DNA of 11,932 bases from contig JAUWSP010000028.1 in the NCBI GenBank assembly GCA_030610025.1, forward strand, positions 1-11,932, read 5' to 3'. Origin of the DNA: Acidobacteriota bacterium (lineage in GTDB: Bacteria > Acidobacteriota > Thermoanaerobaculia > Multivoradales > JAHEKO01). Each line of letters starts with the position of its first letter. Positions within the stretch are counted from its first letter, which is position 1. A program made the translations under genes and the position numbers. This document shows positions 1 to 6,664 of this stretch, in pieces. The notes under the pieces are model-generated. The model had not been told where the DNA came from and ran no database searches. It was given only the letters and a program-made list of their open reading frames with translations.

Positions 1-62
1 CTAGGCGCGCCAGAATCTAAGGCGCCAGCTCTCCAACCCCTCAGGACCCCAAGACCCTCTAT

Positions 63-1706
63 TCAGCTTTCCGAAGTCGGCTCCGGCTTGGCCTCCGCCA
101 GGTCCTCAGGCGGTGCCGGCAGTGGGCTGCGGCGGTCGGGTGGTACCATGAACGGTTCCGGCGGGTCGTTGATGTAGTGCGGCGACATGATCTGGACGCC
201 GAATTGGTTGAATAGATCCTGGATGTTCGCGTGGAGGGCCGACAGGACCTGTGGCCGGCTCGGAGGATCTTCAATGACGGCAACCAGTCGGTACTCGGGG
301 TACCAATCCGATAAGCCGGTTTGCAGGACGAAGGGCGGCGGGTCTTGGCGCAGCCCAGGAGTTCTGGTGGCGGCCTCCTCGAGCAGGGCGTGGACCTGCC
401 GCCAGGGAGTGTCGTACCCGATGGTGACGGTCGTGTCGACCCTGATTCCTGCCTCCGCGAACCGTGTGTAGTTGACCGTCTCCTTCGAAATGACCACGGC
501 ATTCGGCACGGTAACCTCTTCACCAGCCCGAGTTCTGACCTTTGTCGAGAGCATTGCCAATTGCAGGACCTCGCCCTCGACGCCGCCCACTTGCACCCAA
601 TCTCCGACCCGCAGGGCACGAGAGTACATGAGCATGAACCCACTCATCGCCTGGTTGACGACACCAGTCGATCCCAGCGAGAGCACCAGTCCGACGAAGA
701 CGCTCAAGCCCTTGAAGGCATCGGTGCCGGCCCCAGGCAGGTAGGGGTAGGCCACTACGACGGCCAGCAGCCAAAGGGCTACGATCGCCAGTTTTCTGGT
801 CGGCTGCGCGGTGTCGGCATGCAGGCCCGGAATGTGCAGTCGCTCTTCTTCTACCGCAGTGAAGACTGCCGACAGCAAACGTGACAGGGTCCGAGTCAGA
901 ACATATATCACAGTGACGATGAACAGCCCCGGGATCGCTCGGATGATGCCGTTGCCGACCCAGGCGATGATGCCCAGCAGGTAGTCGCCGAGTGCCTCGC
1001 CCCAGGGGCGGGTATAGGGAAAGCGCTTGAGCACCGCCGTCAGCCAGAGGTAGCTGCTGGCGAGGATCAACAACATGCCGATAATCTGTACGAACTGACG
1101 GGCGTACTTGACGATCTTGACCTTCTGCTGGCTGTCGGTAGCGATTTCGCCGGCAATGGAGCCCCGTAGTGTCTGGCCAGTCAGCTTCATCAAACGGCGC
1201 TCGAACAGCCGGCCCAAACGCAGCAGGACCCAGATCCACACCGCATAGATCAGGGTGATGACGAGAGCGTTGCCGGCGCTCTTGAGAAGCTGCTCTGGTT
1301 GGTGGAGGGCGATGTCTTCGGAGATCGCCTTCTCGAGATTGGCGATGGCCTCTTCGGCGCGGTTCTCCAATGTGTCGCCAGCCACCAGATTCAGATCGGC
1401 GGTGGCGATCGCGAACATGACCTGTTCGGCAATGCGGATCAGGACTCCCTGCTCGATGTAGACTGTGTCGATCGGTTCTGTGCGGTGGGTCTCCAGCTGC
1501 TCTTCGATTCGCTCGGCGGTGTCAGCCGCTCTGTCGGCGGGTAGATCACCCATGATCTGGGCTCGAAAGCGAGTGATCTTTCGATTCATGTATTTCAGAT
1601 CGGCGTGGAGGTCGGATGAGACCGTACGAAGCAGCTCGTCCGGAATTCGAAGTTGCCGAAGGCTGTGCGCCGAGACATCTTCCTTATGCCTGATGTCGGC
1701 CACCAT
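63..1706 (-). CDS. MscS-family mechanosensitive ion channel, channel body (5' part cut off by in-frame TAG)
   Basis: This encodes an inner-membrane channel of the small-conductance mechanosensitive (MscS) family, which releases solutes on hypo-osmotic shock. Over 547 residues it has a hydrophilic, helix-prone N-terminal region (about 1-140), then hydrophobic segments near 145-164, 205-224, 243-270 and 305-323. The pore-lining TM3-type helix follows at about 330-358 (FVGLVLSLGSTGVVNQ), then the MscS beta domain (about 363-412, including RVGDWVQVGGVEGEV and the VPNAVV motif), the alpha/beta vestibule, and a Pro-rich tail. Five membrane spans with a cytoplasmic vestibule put the N-terminal region in the periplasm, so a signal peptide is expected. 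The ATG at 1706 has no Shine-Dalgarno sequence. The same frame stays open upstream to a TAG at 1755-1757, and beyond that TAG a well-initiated signal-peptide segment begins at 1910. The family call is firm. Whether the locus yields a working, correctly inserted channel is doubtful unless the TAG is a sequence error or is read through. Confidence 0.9.
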   Translation of the reverse strand: MVADIRHKEDVSAHSLRQLRIPDELLRTVSSDLHADLKYMNRKITRFRAQIMGDLPADRAADTAERIEEQLETHRTEPIDTVYIEQGVLIRIAEQVMFAIATADLNLVAGDTLENRAEEAIANLEKAISEDIALHQPEQLLKSAGNALVITLIYAVWIWVLLRLGRLFERRLMKLTGQTLRGSIAGEIATDSQQKVKIVKYARQFVQIIGMLLILASSYLWLTAVLKRFPYTRPWGEALGDYLLGIIAWVGNGIIRAIPGLFIVTVIYVLTRTLSRLLSAVFTAVEEERLHIPGLHADTAQPTRKLAIVALWLLAVVVAYPYLPGAGTDAFKGLSVFVGLVLSLGSTGVVNQAMSGFMLMYSRALRVGDWVQVGGVEGEVLQLAMLSTKVRTRAGEEVTVPNAVVISKETVNYTRFAEAGIRVDTTVTIGYDTPWRQVHALLEEAATRTPGLRQDPPPFVLQTGLSDWYPEYRLVAVIEDPPSRPQVLSALHANIQDLFNQFGVQIMSPHYINDPPEPFMVPPDRRSPLPAPPEDLAEAKPEPTSES

Positions 1707-1754
1707 GGAGGCTGTGTCGGGGTCCGAGGGAGATGGTGACTTGGTCTCAACGGA

Positions 1755-1910
1755 CTATGTTGCCTGCTGTTCAGGCTCTATCTGCGCCTCCTGAGCCTGG
1801 AGCCCGGGGACCAGGACGAACAGGGCCATCAAGGCCAGGACCACAGCAAGGACCAGGCTGCGGTCAACGGAGGTGGATACTCGTTGCGCTGTCAGGTACC
1901 GAACAAACAT
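1755..1910 (-). CDS. Signal-peptide segment belonging to the MscS gene, ending at in-frame TAG (split or interrupted gene)
   Basis: This is a 51-codon open segment. It has a basic N-region (MFVRYLTAQR), a hydrophobic core around residues 20-36 (LVLAVVLALMALFVLV), a signal-peptidase-like site (GLQAQ) and only about 12 residues after it. It starts with ATG at 1910 behind a perfect AGGAGG (1916-1921, 5 nt spacing), by far the better start for this locus. Its TAG stop (1755-1757) is in the same frame as the channel body, with 16 open codons between TAG and the ATG at 1706. The simplest reading is that this is the signal peptide of the MscS protein, full length about 615 residues, severed by a nonsense codon or a base-call error. 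A stand-alone small membrane peptide is possible but less likely. A longer in-frame start at 1961 lacks comparable support. Confidence 0.65.
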   Translation of the reverse strand: MFVRYLTAQRVSTSVDRSLVLAVVLALMALFVLVPGLQAQEAQIEPEQQAT

Positions 1911-2010
1911 GTCGACCTCCTGCTGGCTCCGTCCAACTGCGGTCAGGCGTTCTGCTGACAAGGAGTGCCTAGTCTATCGCCAGAATTCGGCTAGGGTACT
2001 CTTACTGATC
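1911..2010. promoter_or_regulatory. Divergent intergenic region between the mscS-type gene and the secreted-protein gene
   Basis: These 100 bp must hold the start signals for both divergent genes. Visible are the AGGAGG ribosome-binding site of the minus-strand gene (1916-1921) and a short inverted repeat, GTCAG (1942-1946) and CTGAC (1955-1959), with an 8-nt gap. I could not place a -35/-10 pair with normal spacing on either strand. The inverted repeat could be an operator half-site pair, but five bases per arm is weak evidence. Confidence 0.35.
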
Positions 2011-3315
2011 ATGATGAAAGAAAATCTGGTGGTTGCCGTTCCAATCGTGACTTTCTGTCTTTGTCTCGCTGGTGGGCTCCGGGCTCAGGGCCCTGGACAA
2101 AAACTCGTCCAACACCAGGCCGATTCCTATACCCGCTACGAGCTCCTCGAGCCGTCGAGCCAGAGTTTCAGGATTCTCTATGACGTCTCGGCGACGACAT
2201 CGGGTGCGAGGTTCTATTTCAATCCGATTCGCAAGGGCAGCGAGCCCACAGTGCACGCCGTGACCAACCTGGCCTCGGGCAAGCAGCTGGAGTGGAAGCT
2301 GGTGAGCGCCGAGGCAGCAGCGGCCGCCGGTCTCATGGGTTCGACTCACGATGGGCAGTTCATCCAGGTGTCGCTGGCACGTCCGGTTCCGCAGGTTGGG
2401 GAAGGCCGGATTCGAATCGACAAGACCTACAAAGATCCGGCGAGCTACTTCAGTGAGGGGACAGGCATCGTCTTCGAGCGCTCTCTCGGAGTGCAGCGAA
2501 ACGCCGTCGTCCTGCCACCCGGCTTCGAGGTGGTGGGCTGCAACTACCCGTCCCAGATCGCGACCGAAGAGGACGGACGAATCCGTGTTTCCTTCATGGG
2601 TAGAGGTGCCAGCGTGCCGCTCAGGCTGGTGGCACGTCCTCTCGCCATGGGGTCGAAGACGCCGAGGAGCGAGATAGAAGGAGCCCCGAAAGGGGGACAG
2701 ATCGAGGCCCGGGAGCCTGGATCTCAAGCCGTTCCGGCCAGCGCGCGGACCGACTTCGAGTTTTCGGAGCGAGCCTTCGAAGACCGTGAGATCGTGTACT
2801 TCCTTCTGCAGCCTGAGACCCACTCCTTCCAGCTCTACCACGACTACACGGAGAATCGGTCTGGGGTCGATCGTTACCTGAATGTCGTGCGTCCCGGAAG
2901 CCGCGCCAAGGAGCCCTCGGCGATGATTCTGGATACCGGTGAGGATCTCGAGGTAGAGACGCTTCGAGGGCGAGAAGTCTCCGATAAGGACTTAGATATC
3001 GGTGAGCCAATCACGGCGGAGACGGAGGTCGTCGCTATCTGGTTCGAGCCGGTGGGCGAGGGGGAGTCGAAGCGACTGCGCATCGAAGAGACCTACACCG
3101 ATGCCGGAAGATATGGCTTGGACGGCGACGAGTTGATTTGGGATCGAAGCTTTGGGCGGTCCCGCAACACGGTCGTCCTGCCAGCCGGTTGGTCTCTGAC
3201 GGACAGCTCTGTGCCCGCGGTTGTGGACGAGACCGAGGCCGGAGAGATTCGACTCCAGTTCCTGAACGACCGGCCCGGCGTTATCGAGGTAGTGATCCGG
3301 GCCCGAAGAAGATAG
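2011..3315 (+). CDS. Secreted protein of unknown function with two tandem copies of one domain
   Basis: I do not recognise the family. The 434-residue product begins with a Sec-type signal peptide (hydrophobic core about residues 6-21, cleavage likely near LRAQ at 23-26), so it should be periplasmic or secreted. The rest is an internal duplication: copy A spans about 40-211 and copy B about 261-432, joined by a Gly/Ala/Glu-rich linker. Matching landmarks are SFRILYD/SFQLYHD, FNPIRKGSE/LNVVRPGSR, RIRIDKTYKD/RLRIEETYTD, ERSLGVQRNAVVLPPGF/DRSFGRSRNTVVLPAGW, and a terminal beta-rich LRLVARP/EVVIRAR strand. The alternation of short hydrophobic strands suggests two beta-sandwich domains, perhaps for binding rather than catalysis. 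No catalytic motif is evident. ATG 2011 is chosen because the signal peptide starts there; ATG 2014 is an equally possible start. The Shine-Dalgarno match is weak (AGGG at 1993-1996). The frame extends upstream to 1873, but that part overlaps the divergent gene and resembles nothing. Confidence 0.8.
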   Translation: MMKENLVVAVPIVTFCLCLAGGLRAQGPGQKLVQHQADSYTRYELLEPSSQSFRILYDVSATTSGARFYFNPIRKGSEPTVHAVTNLASGKQLEWKLVSAEAAAAAGLMGSTHDGQFIQVSLARPVPQVGEGRIRIDKTYKDPASYFSEGTGIVFERSLGVQRNAVVLPPGFEVVGCNYPSQIATEEDGRIRVSFMGRGASVPLRLVARPLAMGSKTPRSEIEGAPKGGQIEAREPGSQAVPASARTDFEFSERAFEDREIVYFLLQPETHSFQLYHDYTENRSGVDRYLNVVRPGSRAKEPSAMILDTGEDLEVETLRGREVSDKDLDIGEPITAETEVVAIWFEPVGEGESKRLRIEETYTDAGRYGLDGDELIWDRSFGRSRNTVVLPAGWSLTDSSVPAVVDETEAGEIRLQFLNDRPGVIEVVIRARRR

Positions 3316-3335
3316 GTCCCCAAGCCCTCAACGAT

Positions 3336-3358
3336 CGGCCGGAAGGAAAGCCCGGCCG
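3336..3358 (+). terminator. GC-rich hairpin after the duplicated-domain gene (terminator-like, no U-tract)
   Basis: A perfect 7-bp stem, CGGCCGG (3336-3342) pairing with CCGGCCG (3352-3358), encloses a 9-nt loop. It begins 20 nt after the stop codon at 3315, where a terminator would be expected. No T-run follows, so it is not a canonical intrinsic terminator. It may stabilise a 3' end, pause polymerase, or have no role. Confidence 0.35.
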
Positions 3359-3369
3359 CCTCAACCCCT

Positions 3370-3393
3370 GGGGCGGGTGGGTGGTTGGGTGGG
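3370..3393 (+). other. G-run tract with G-quadruplex potential upstream of the GYD-domain gene
   Basis: Five runs of three or more G occur within 24 bases (runs at 3370-3373, 3375-3377, 3379-3381, 3387-3389 and 3391-3393), separated by loops of 1, 1, 5 and 1 nt. This meets the usual G3+N1-7 pattern. The tract lies about 55 nt upstream of the GYD gene's ATG, in its probable promoter or 5' leader. The CCCC at 3365-3368 could pair with the first G-run and compete with a quadruplex. Confidence 0.5.
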
Positions 3394-3436
3394 TTTGATG
3401 TAGTATGCGGCCCAGCTTTTACCATCCAACCGATTT

Positions 3437-3442
3437 GGAGGT
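3437..3442 (+). promoter_or_regulatory. Ribosome-binding site of the GYD-domain gene
   Basis: GGAGGT lies 5 nt before the ATG at 3448. It fixes that start over the upstream in-frame ATG at 3385, which would add 21 residues unlike the family and would begin inside the G-run tract. Confidence 0.75.
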
Positions 3443-3447
3443 GCGTC

Positions 3448-3768
3448 ATGGCCACGTACATGATCAAGGTGTCGTATAGCGTCGAAGGAGCTCAAGGTCT
3501 GATCGAGGAAGGCGGCTCGAGTCGCAAAACCATGGTGGCGAAGATGCTCGAGGAGATGGGTGGGAATCTCGAGTCCTTCTATTTTTCATTCGGTGAGGAC
3601 GATGCCTATGTCATCGTCGATGTGCCCGACAGCGTTACGGCGGTGGCCCTCAGCCTGGCCGTCAACGCGGCCGGTGGAGCCGGTCTTGCGACGATCCCAC
3701 TGATTACGCCTGAGGAAATGGACGAAGCCTGCAAGAAGTCCATCTCCTACAGCCCTCCGGGGGAGTAG
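3448..3768 (+). CDS. GYD-domain protein
   Basis: This is a 106-residue cytoplasmic protein with no signal peptide. It matches the small GYD-domain family, whose members are dimeric alpha/beta ferredoxin-like proteins of unknown biochemical role. Visible family features are the opening beta strand (MIKVSYS), the helix with a conserved Ser-Arg step (SSRKTMVAKMLEEMGG), the strand pair LESFYFSFGEDDAYVIVDVP, a small-residue helix (AVALSLAVNAAGG) and the TPEEMDEA end. The length is typical of the family. The namesake G-Y-D positions are only loosely kept (FGEDDAY). The start is set by a GGAGGT site 5 nt upstream. The Tat-exported aldo/keto reductase gene begins 8 nt after this stop, so the two are very likely co-transcribed. 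The family assignment is good; a specific function cannot be given. Confidence 0.85.
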   Translation: MATYMIKVSYSVEGAQGLIEEGGSSRKTMVAKMLEEMGGNLESFYFSFGEDDAYVIVDVPDSVTAVALSLAVNAAGGAGLATIPLITPEEMDEACKKSISYSPPGE

Positions 3769-3776
3769 CTGCCAGG

Positions 3777-4769
3777 ATGGCTGGTGACGAAGAGAAGCAG
3801 GATGAGGGCGCTTTGGAAGGCACTACCCAGGACGGATCTGCGCTTGGCGGTACGCGCCTCTCGCGTCGCCAGGCGATGGGTGTGATGGTGGGTGCTGGTC
3901 TGGCAGCGACATCTGCCCCTCGAGCTGCTCGAGCGGAGTCGTCGTGGATAAAGCGACCGATCCCTTCGACTGGGGAAGAGATGCCTGTCGTCGGTCTGGG
4001 CACCTGGCAGGCTTTCGACGTCGGCAACTCGGCTGCAGAGCTCGATCCGCGGCGGCAGGTCCTGGCCCGATTCGTCGAGCGGGGCGCCAAGGTCGTCGAC
4101 TCTTCTCCGATGTATGGTCGAGCAGAGGTCGCAGTAGGTCGACTGGTTGCGGAATTGGGAATTCGAAACTCCCTTTTCCTGGCCACCAAGGTCTGGACTT
4201 CAGGGCATGATGACGGCGTCGATGAGATGAATCGTTCTTTCGACCGCCTGCGAGTCGATGAGCTCGACCTGATGCAGGTCCACAATCTGCTGGATGCCGA
4301 GACGCATCTGAGAACCCTGGCAGAGTGGAAAGCGGCTGGTCGGGTGCGATATGTCGGTGTTACCCACTATGTGTCTACGGCCTATCCAGAGATCGAGCAA
4401 CTCGCGCAGACACAGGAGCTCGATTTCGTGCAGTTGAACTACTCGTTGGCTGAACGTGAGGCCGAGCAGCGAGTTCTGGACTTTCTGGCTGACCGCGGGG
4501 TTGGCGTGATCGTCAACCGGCCTTTCGCTGGTGGCAAACTGTTTGGGCAGGTCAAAGATCAGGCGCTACCAGGCTGGGCAGCAGAGTTCGGTTGCGCGAC
4601 CTGGGGACAGTTCTTCTTGAAATACGTCCTCGGGCATCCTGCGGTGACTTGTGTCATTCCAGGCACCTCGAAGGTCGGACATCTGGATGACAACCTGGAT
4701 GCCGGCATGGGATCGGTTCCCGACGCCAGCCAGCGCCGCCGAATGGTCGAGTACTTCGACCAACTCTAG
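3777..4769 (+). CDS. Tat-exported aldo/keto reductase family oxidoreductase
   Basis: The 330-residue product has an aldo/keto reductase fold: a TIM barrel using NAD(P)H to reduce carbonyls. After a 28-residue N-region comes a twin-arginine signal, SRRQAM, with the twin Arg at residues 30-31. A hydrophobic core (GVMVGAGLAATSA) and a cleavage-like ARA (51-53) follow, which points to export of the folded, cofactor-loaded enzyme to the periplasm. The AKR tetrad is intact: Asp108 and Tyr113 (VVDSSPMYG), Lys138 (LATKVW) and His169 (LMQVHN). A VVGLGTW strand opens the barrel, and the C-terminal CVIPGTSK segment matches the coenzyme-phosphate-binding region of AKRs. The gene starts 8 nt after the GYD gene; the Shine-Dalgarno-like GGGGGAG (3759-3764) overlaps the end of that gene, suggesting coupled translation. 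The substrate cannot be inferred. The barrel is slightly short at the C-terminus compared with typical AKRs, but all catalytic residues are present. Confidence 0.88.
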   Translation: MAGDEEKQDEGALEGTTQDGSALGGTRLSRRQAMGVMVGAGLAATSAPRAARAESSWIKRPIPSTGEEMPVVGLGTWQAFDVGNSAAELDPRRQVLARFVERGAKVVDSSPMYGRAEVAVGRLVAELGIRNSLFLATKVWTSGHDDGVDEMNRSFDRLRVDELDLMQVHNLLDAETHLRTLAEWKAAGRVRYVGVTHYVSTAYPEIEQLAQTQELDFVQLNYSLAEREAEQRVLDFLADRGVGVIVNRPFAGGKLFGQVKDQALPGWAAEFGCATWGQFFLKYVLGHPAVTCVIPGTSKVGHLDDNLDAGMGSVPDASQRRRMVEYFDQL

Positions 4770-4957
4770 CCCCGTAAATCCATCCGAGACGGATCTCCAG
4801 GGATGAAGTACACTGTATTTTGGGTGACGGCACTGCCGAATCGAGCCCAGGGGTCCCAACTAGACGGATCGCTCTCGATTTTTTGCGCTCAGCTGGCAAG
4901 TCTCCGAACCTCGACTCTTGAATGTCAGCCAACCCCGGATGGCCCTAGCCTGAATCT
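4770..4957 (+). promoter_or_regulatory. Intergenic region upstream of the sigma factor gene
   Basis: These 188 bp separate the AKR stop from the rpoD ATG and presumably hold the rpoD promoter. I see a small perfect hairpin, ATCCG-AGA-CGGAT (4782-4794), just past the AKR stop, without a T-run, so it is at best a weak terminator. There are AT-richer patches at 4811-4821 and 4877-4884. I found no -35/-10 pair with normal spacing. No Shine-Dalgarno sequence precedes ATG 4958; the nearest purine-rich stretch is GGATGG (4937-4942). There is no sign of a small gene. Confidence 0.4.
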
Positions 4958-6655
4958 ATGACCACAGAGACACAACAGCACCCGGCGATTCGCAAGCTCC
5001 TGCATCTCGGCACCAGCAAGGGCTACCTGCTCAGCGACGAGGTTTTTGCAATTCTCCCCGAAGAGCTGCTCGACACTGTCACCGAGCTGGATGGCGTCTA
5101 CCGGCAATTGCGAGAGCTCGACATTGCGCTGGTGGATCGGCCCGAGAAGTACCAGAGTCGAGGACTTCAGGAAACAACCGCCGAGGATTTCGAGTCCGCC
5201 AATGAGACCATCGAAGTCATCGCGCCCGACCCGGTCGCCACACAGGACCCGACACGAATCTACCTGCGAAACATGGCGGCCTTTCCGCTGCTCGATCGCC
5301 ACGGGGAGATCGAGATCGCCCGTCGAATCGAGCGCGGGGAGCAGCAGATCTTCCAGTCCCTGGGCGGAAGCCCCGATTTGCTGCGGAAGCTCTTGCGTAT
5401 GGACGCCCTGGCAGAGGAGAGAGGCCTGGCGCCAGACACGGCGGCTTTGGCCGAGTTGAATGATCAGGATTTGACCTCTCGATCCCGCAAGCGGGTCGAT
5501 TCCATGGTCGCCGTGTTCGAGTCGATAGCGGCACAGGGCGTCGAGATCGACGAGCTCAGGAGCGAGCAGCGAGTCCTCCAGGGTGACGACGAGCGCTATC
5601 AAGTCCTGGAAAGACAGATCGATCGAACCGTCGGCAAAGTTGCAAAGAAGGTGCAGACGATCTCGAACAACGGCGAAACGCGCCGCCGGCTGGTCGATCT
5701 GCTCGAGCAGATCAGCCGCCAGTTCAAAGCTATGGGGCAGTCCCTGCGCCGGGCGCGAAAGGCCCTCGAGCGGGAGAGCCACGGAGAGATGCAGGCGCTT
5801 CAGAAACGCCGGATCGAGAAGTATCGGTCGGAGATCCGAGCCCTCGAGAAGCGGTTCAGCTGCAAGCGAACGGTAGTGTCCGCGACCCTCAAGCTAGTGC
5901 GAGTTGGAGAAGCCGAAGCCGAGACTGCCAAGCAGGAGCTTCTGCTGGCGAATCTCCGTCTGGTGATCTCGGTCGCAAAGAAATACACCTATCGAGGCTT
6001 GCAGTTCCTGGATCTGATCCAGGAGGGCAATCTGGGCCTGATGCGGGCCATCGAGAAGTTCGACTACCGGCGCGGCTTCAAGTTCTCGACCTATGCTCAC
6101 TGGTGGATCCGGCAATCGATCACGCGGGCCATATCGGATCAGTCCCGAACCGTGCGAATTCCGGTCCACATCATCGAGAGCATGAACAAGCTCGGTCAGA
6201 CGAGTCATTCGTTGAGACTGGAGCTGGGACGCGAGCCGACGCCCGAGGAGTTGGGTCAGGATCTCGGATTGACGCCTGCGAAGGTTCGCAGCTTGCAACG
6301 GATCGCGGCTCAGCCGATCTCACTCGAAACCCCCATTGGCAGCGACGAGGACCGACATCTGGAAGACCTTCTGCAGGACTTCGAAGCTCCTTCCCCGGCC
6401 GAAACCGCTATCGAAGCCGACCGGCGGGAGAAGATCAGCGACGTCCTACGCGAGTTGAGCCCACGAGAGGAGCGCGTGCTCAGAATGCGCTTCGGCCTCG
6501 GGGTCGACGACGAGCACACTCTCGAGGAAGTCGGGCGAACCTTCGACGTGACGCGTGAGAGGATCCGCCAGATCGAGTCGAGCGCCATCAAGAAGCTGCG
6601 GCATGCCAGCCGCGCCCGGAAGCTCCATCTGCTGATCGACGATGAGAACTCGTAG
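4958..6655 (+). CDS. rpoD: RNA polymerase sigma-70 factor RpoD (primary-type)
   Basis: This 565-residue sigma-70 factor directs RNA polymerase core to promoters. Domains in order are: region 1.1-like start (about 8-60, [19 protein letters not shown]); region 1.2 (about 96-130, [25 protein letters not shown]); a charged, helical, coiled-coil-prone non-conserved region (about 135-320); region 2 (about 328-395, [45 protein letters not shown]); region 3 (about 400-475, with [18 protein letters not shown] as 3.2); and region 4 (about 495-562), where [20 protein letters not shown] forms the -35-binding helix-turn-helix. The Gln and Thr that contact the -10 element in E. coli RpoD are retained (Q386, T389), as is the WW pair. 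ATG 4958 is the first start after an in-frame TAG at 4946 and gives an intact region 1.1. The usual rpsU-dnaG-rpoD context is absent, so a second RpoD-like copy elsewhere cannot be excluded. Confidence 0.93.
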   Translation: MTTETQQHPAIRKLLHLGTSKGYLLSDEVFAILPEELLDTVTELDGVYRQLRELDIALVDRPEKYQSRGLQETTAEDFESANETIEVIAPDPVATQDPTRIYLRNMAAFPLLDRHGEIEIARRIERGEQQIFQSLGGSPDLLRKLLRMDALAEERGLAPDTAALAELNDQDLTSRSRKRVDSMVAVFESIAAQGVEIDELRSEQRVLQGDDERYQVLERQIDRTVGKVAKKVQTISNNGETRRRLVDLLEQISRQFKAMGQSLRRARKALERESHGEMQALQKRRIEKYRSEIRALEKRFSCKRTVVSATLKLVRVGEAEAETAKQELLLANLRLVISVAKKYTYRGLQFLDLIQEGNLGLMRAIEKFDYRRGFKFSTYAHWWIRQSITRAISDQSRTVRIPVHIIESMNKLGQTSHSLRLELGREPTPEELGQDLGLTPAKVRSLQRIAAQPISLETPIGSDEDRHLEDLLQDFEAPSPAETAIEADRREKISDVLRELSPREERVLRMRFGLGVDDEHTLEEVGRTFDVTRERIRQIESSAIKKLRHASRARKLHLLIDDENS

Positions 6656-6664
6656 AACCCGCAG

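Noticed and set aside
1..62. Possible gene or terminator at the left edge
   Set aside because: The segment past the mscS stop shows no strong stem followed by a T-run, and it is too short to judge any reading frame.
520..1239. 239-codon open frame overlapping the mscS gene in another frame of the same strand
   Set aside because: It is Arg/Pro/Gly-rich frame-shadow sequence; the MscS frame carries conserved pore and beta-domain motifs across this stretch.
1873..2010. Upstream in-frame extension of the duplicated-domain gene
   Set aside because: It would overlap the start of the divergent gene and place 46 non-secretory residues before an obvious signal peptide.
2002..2841. 279-codon open frame on the minus strand opposite the duplicated-domain gene
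   Set aside because: The plus strand encodes a signal peptide and an internally repeated domain; the minus product has no coherent features.
3919..3933. CTCGAG-CTG-CTCGAG repeated palindrome
   Set aside because: It lies within the coding sequence of the AKR Tat signal and is explained by Leu/Ala/Arg codon use in GC-rich DNA.
4782..4794. Hairpin ATCCG-AGA-CGGAT as a terminator for the AKR gene
   Set aside because: It has only five base pairs and no following T-run, which is too weak to call a terminator.
4925..5782. 285-codon open frame on the minus strand opposite the 5' half of rpoD
   Set aside because: It is antisense to conserved sigma-factor coding sequence; the Leu/Asp/Gln-rich product resembles no family and has no ribosome-binding site.
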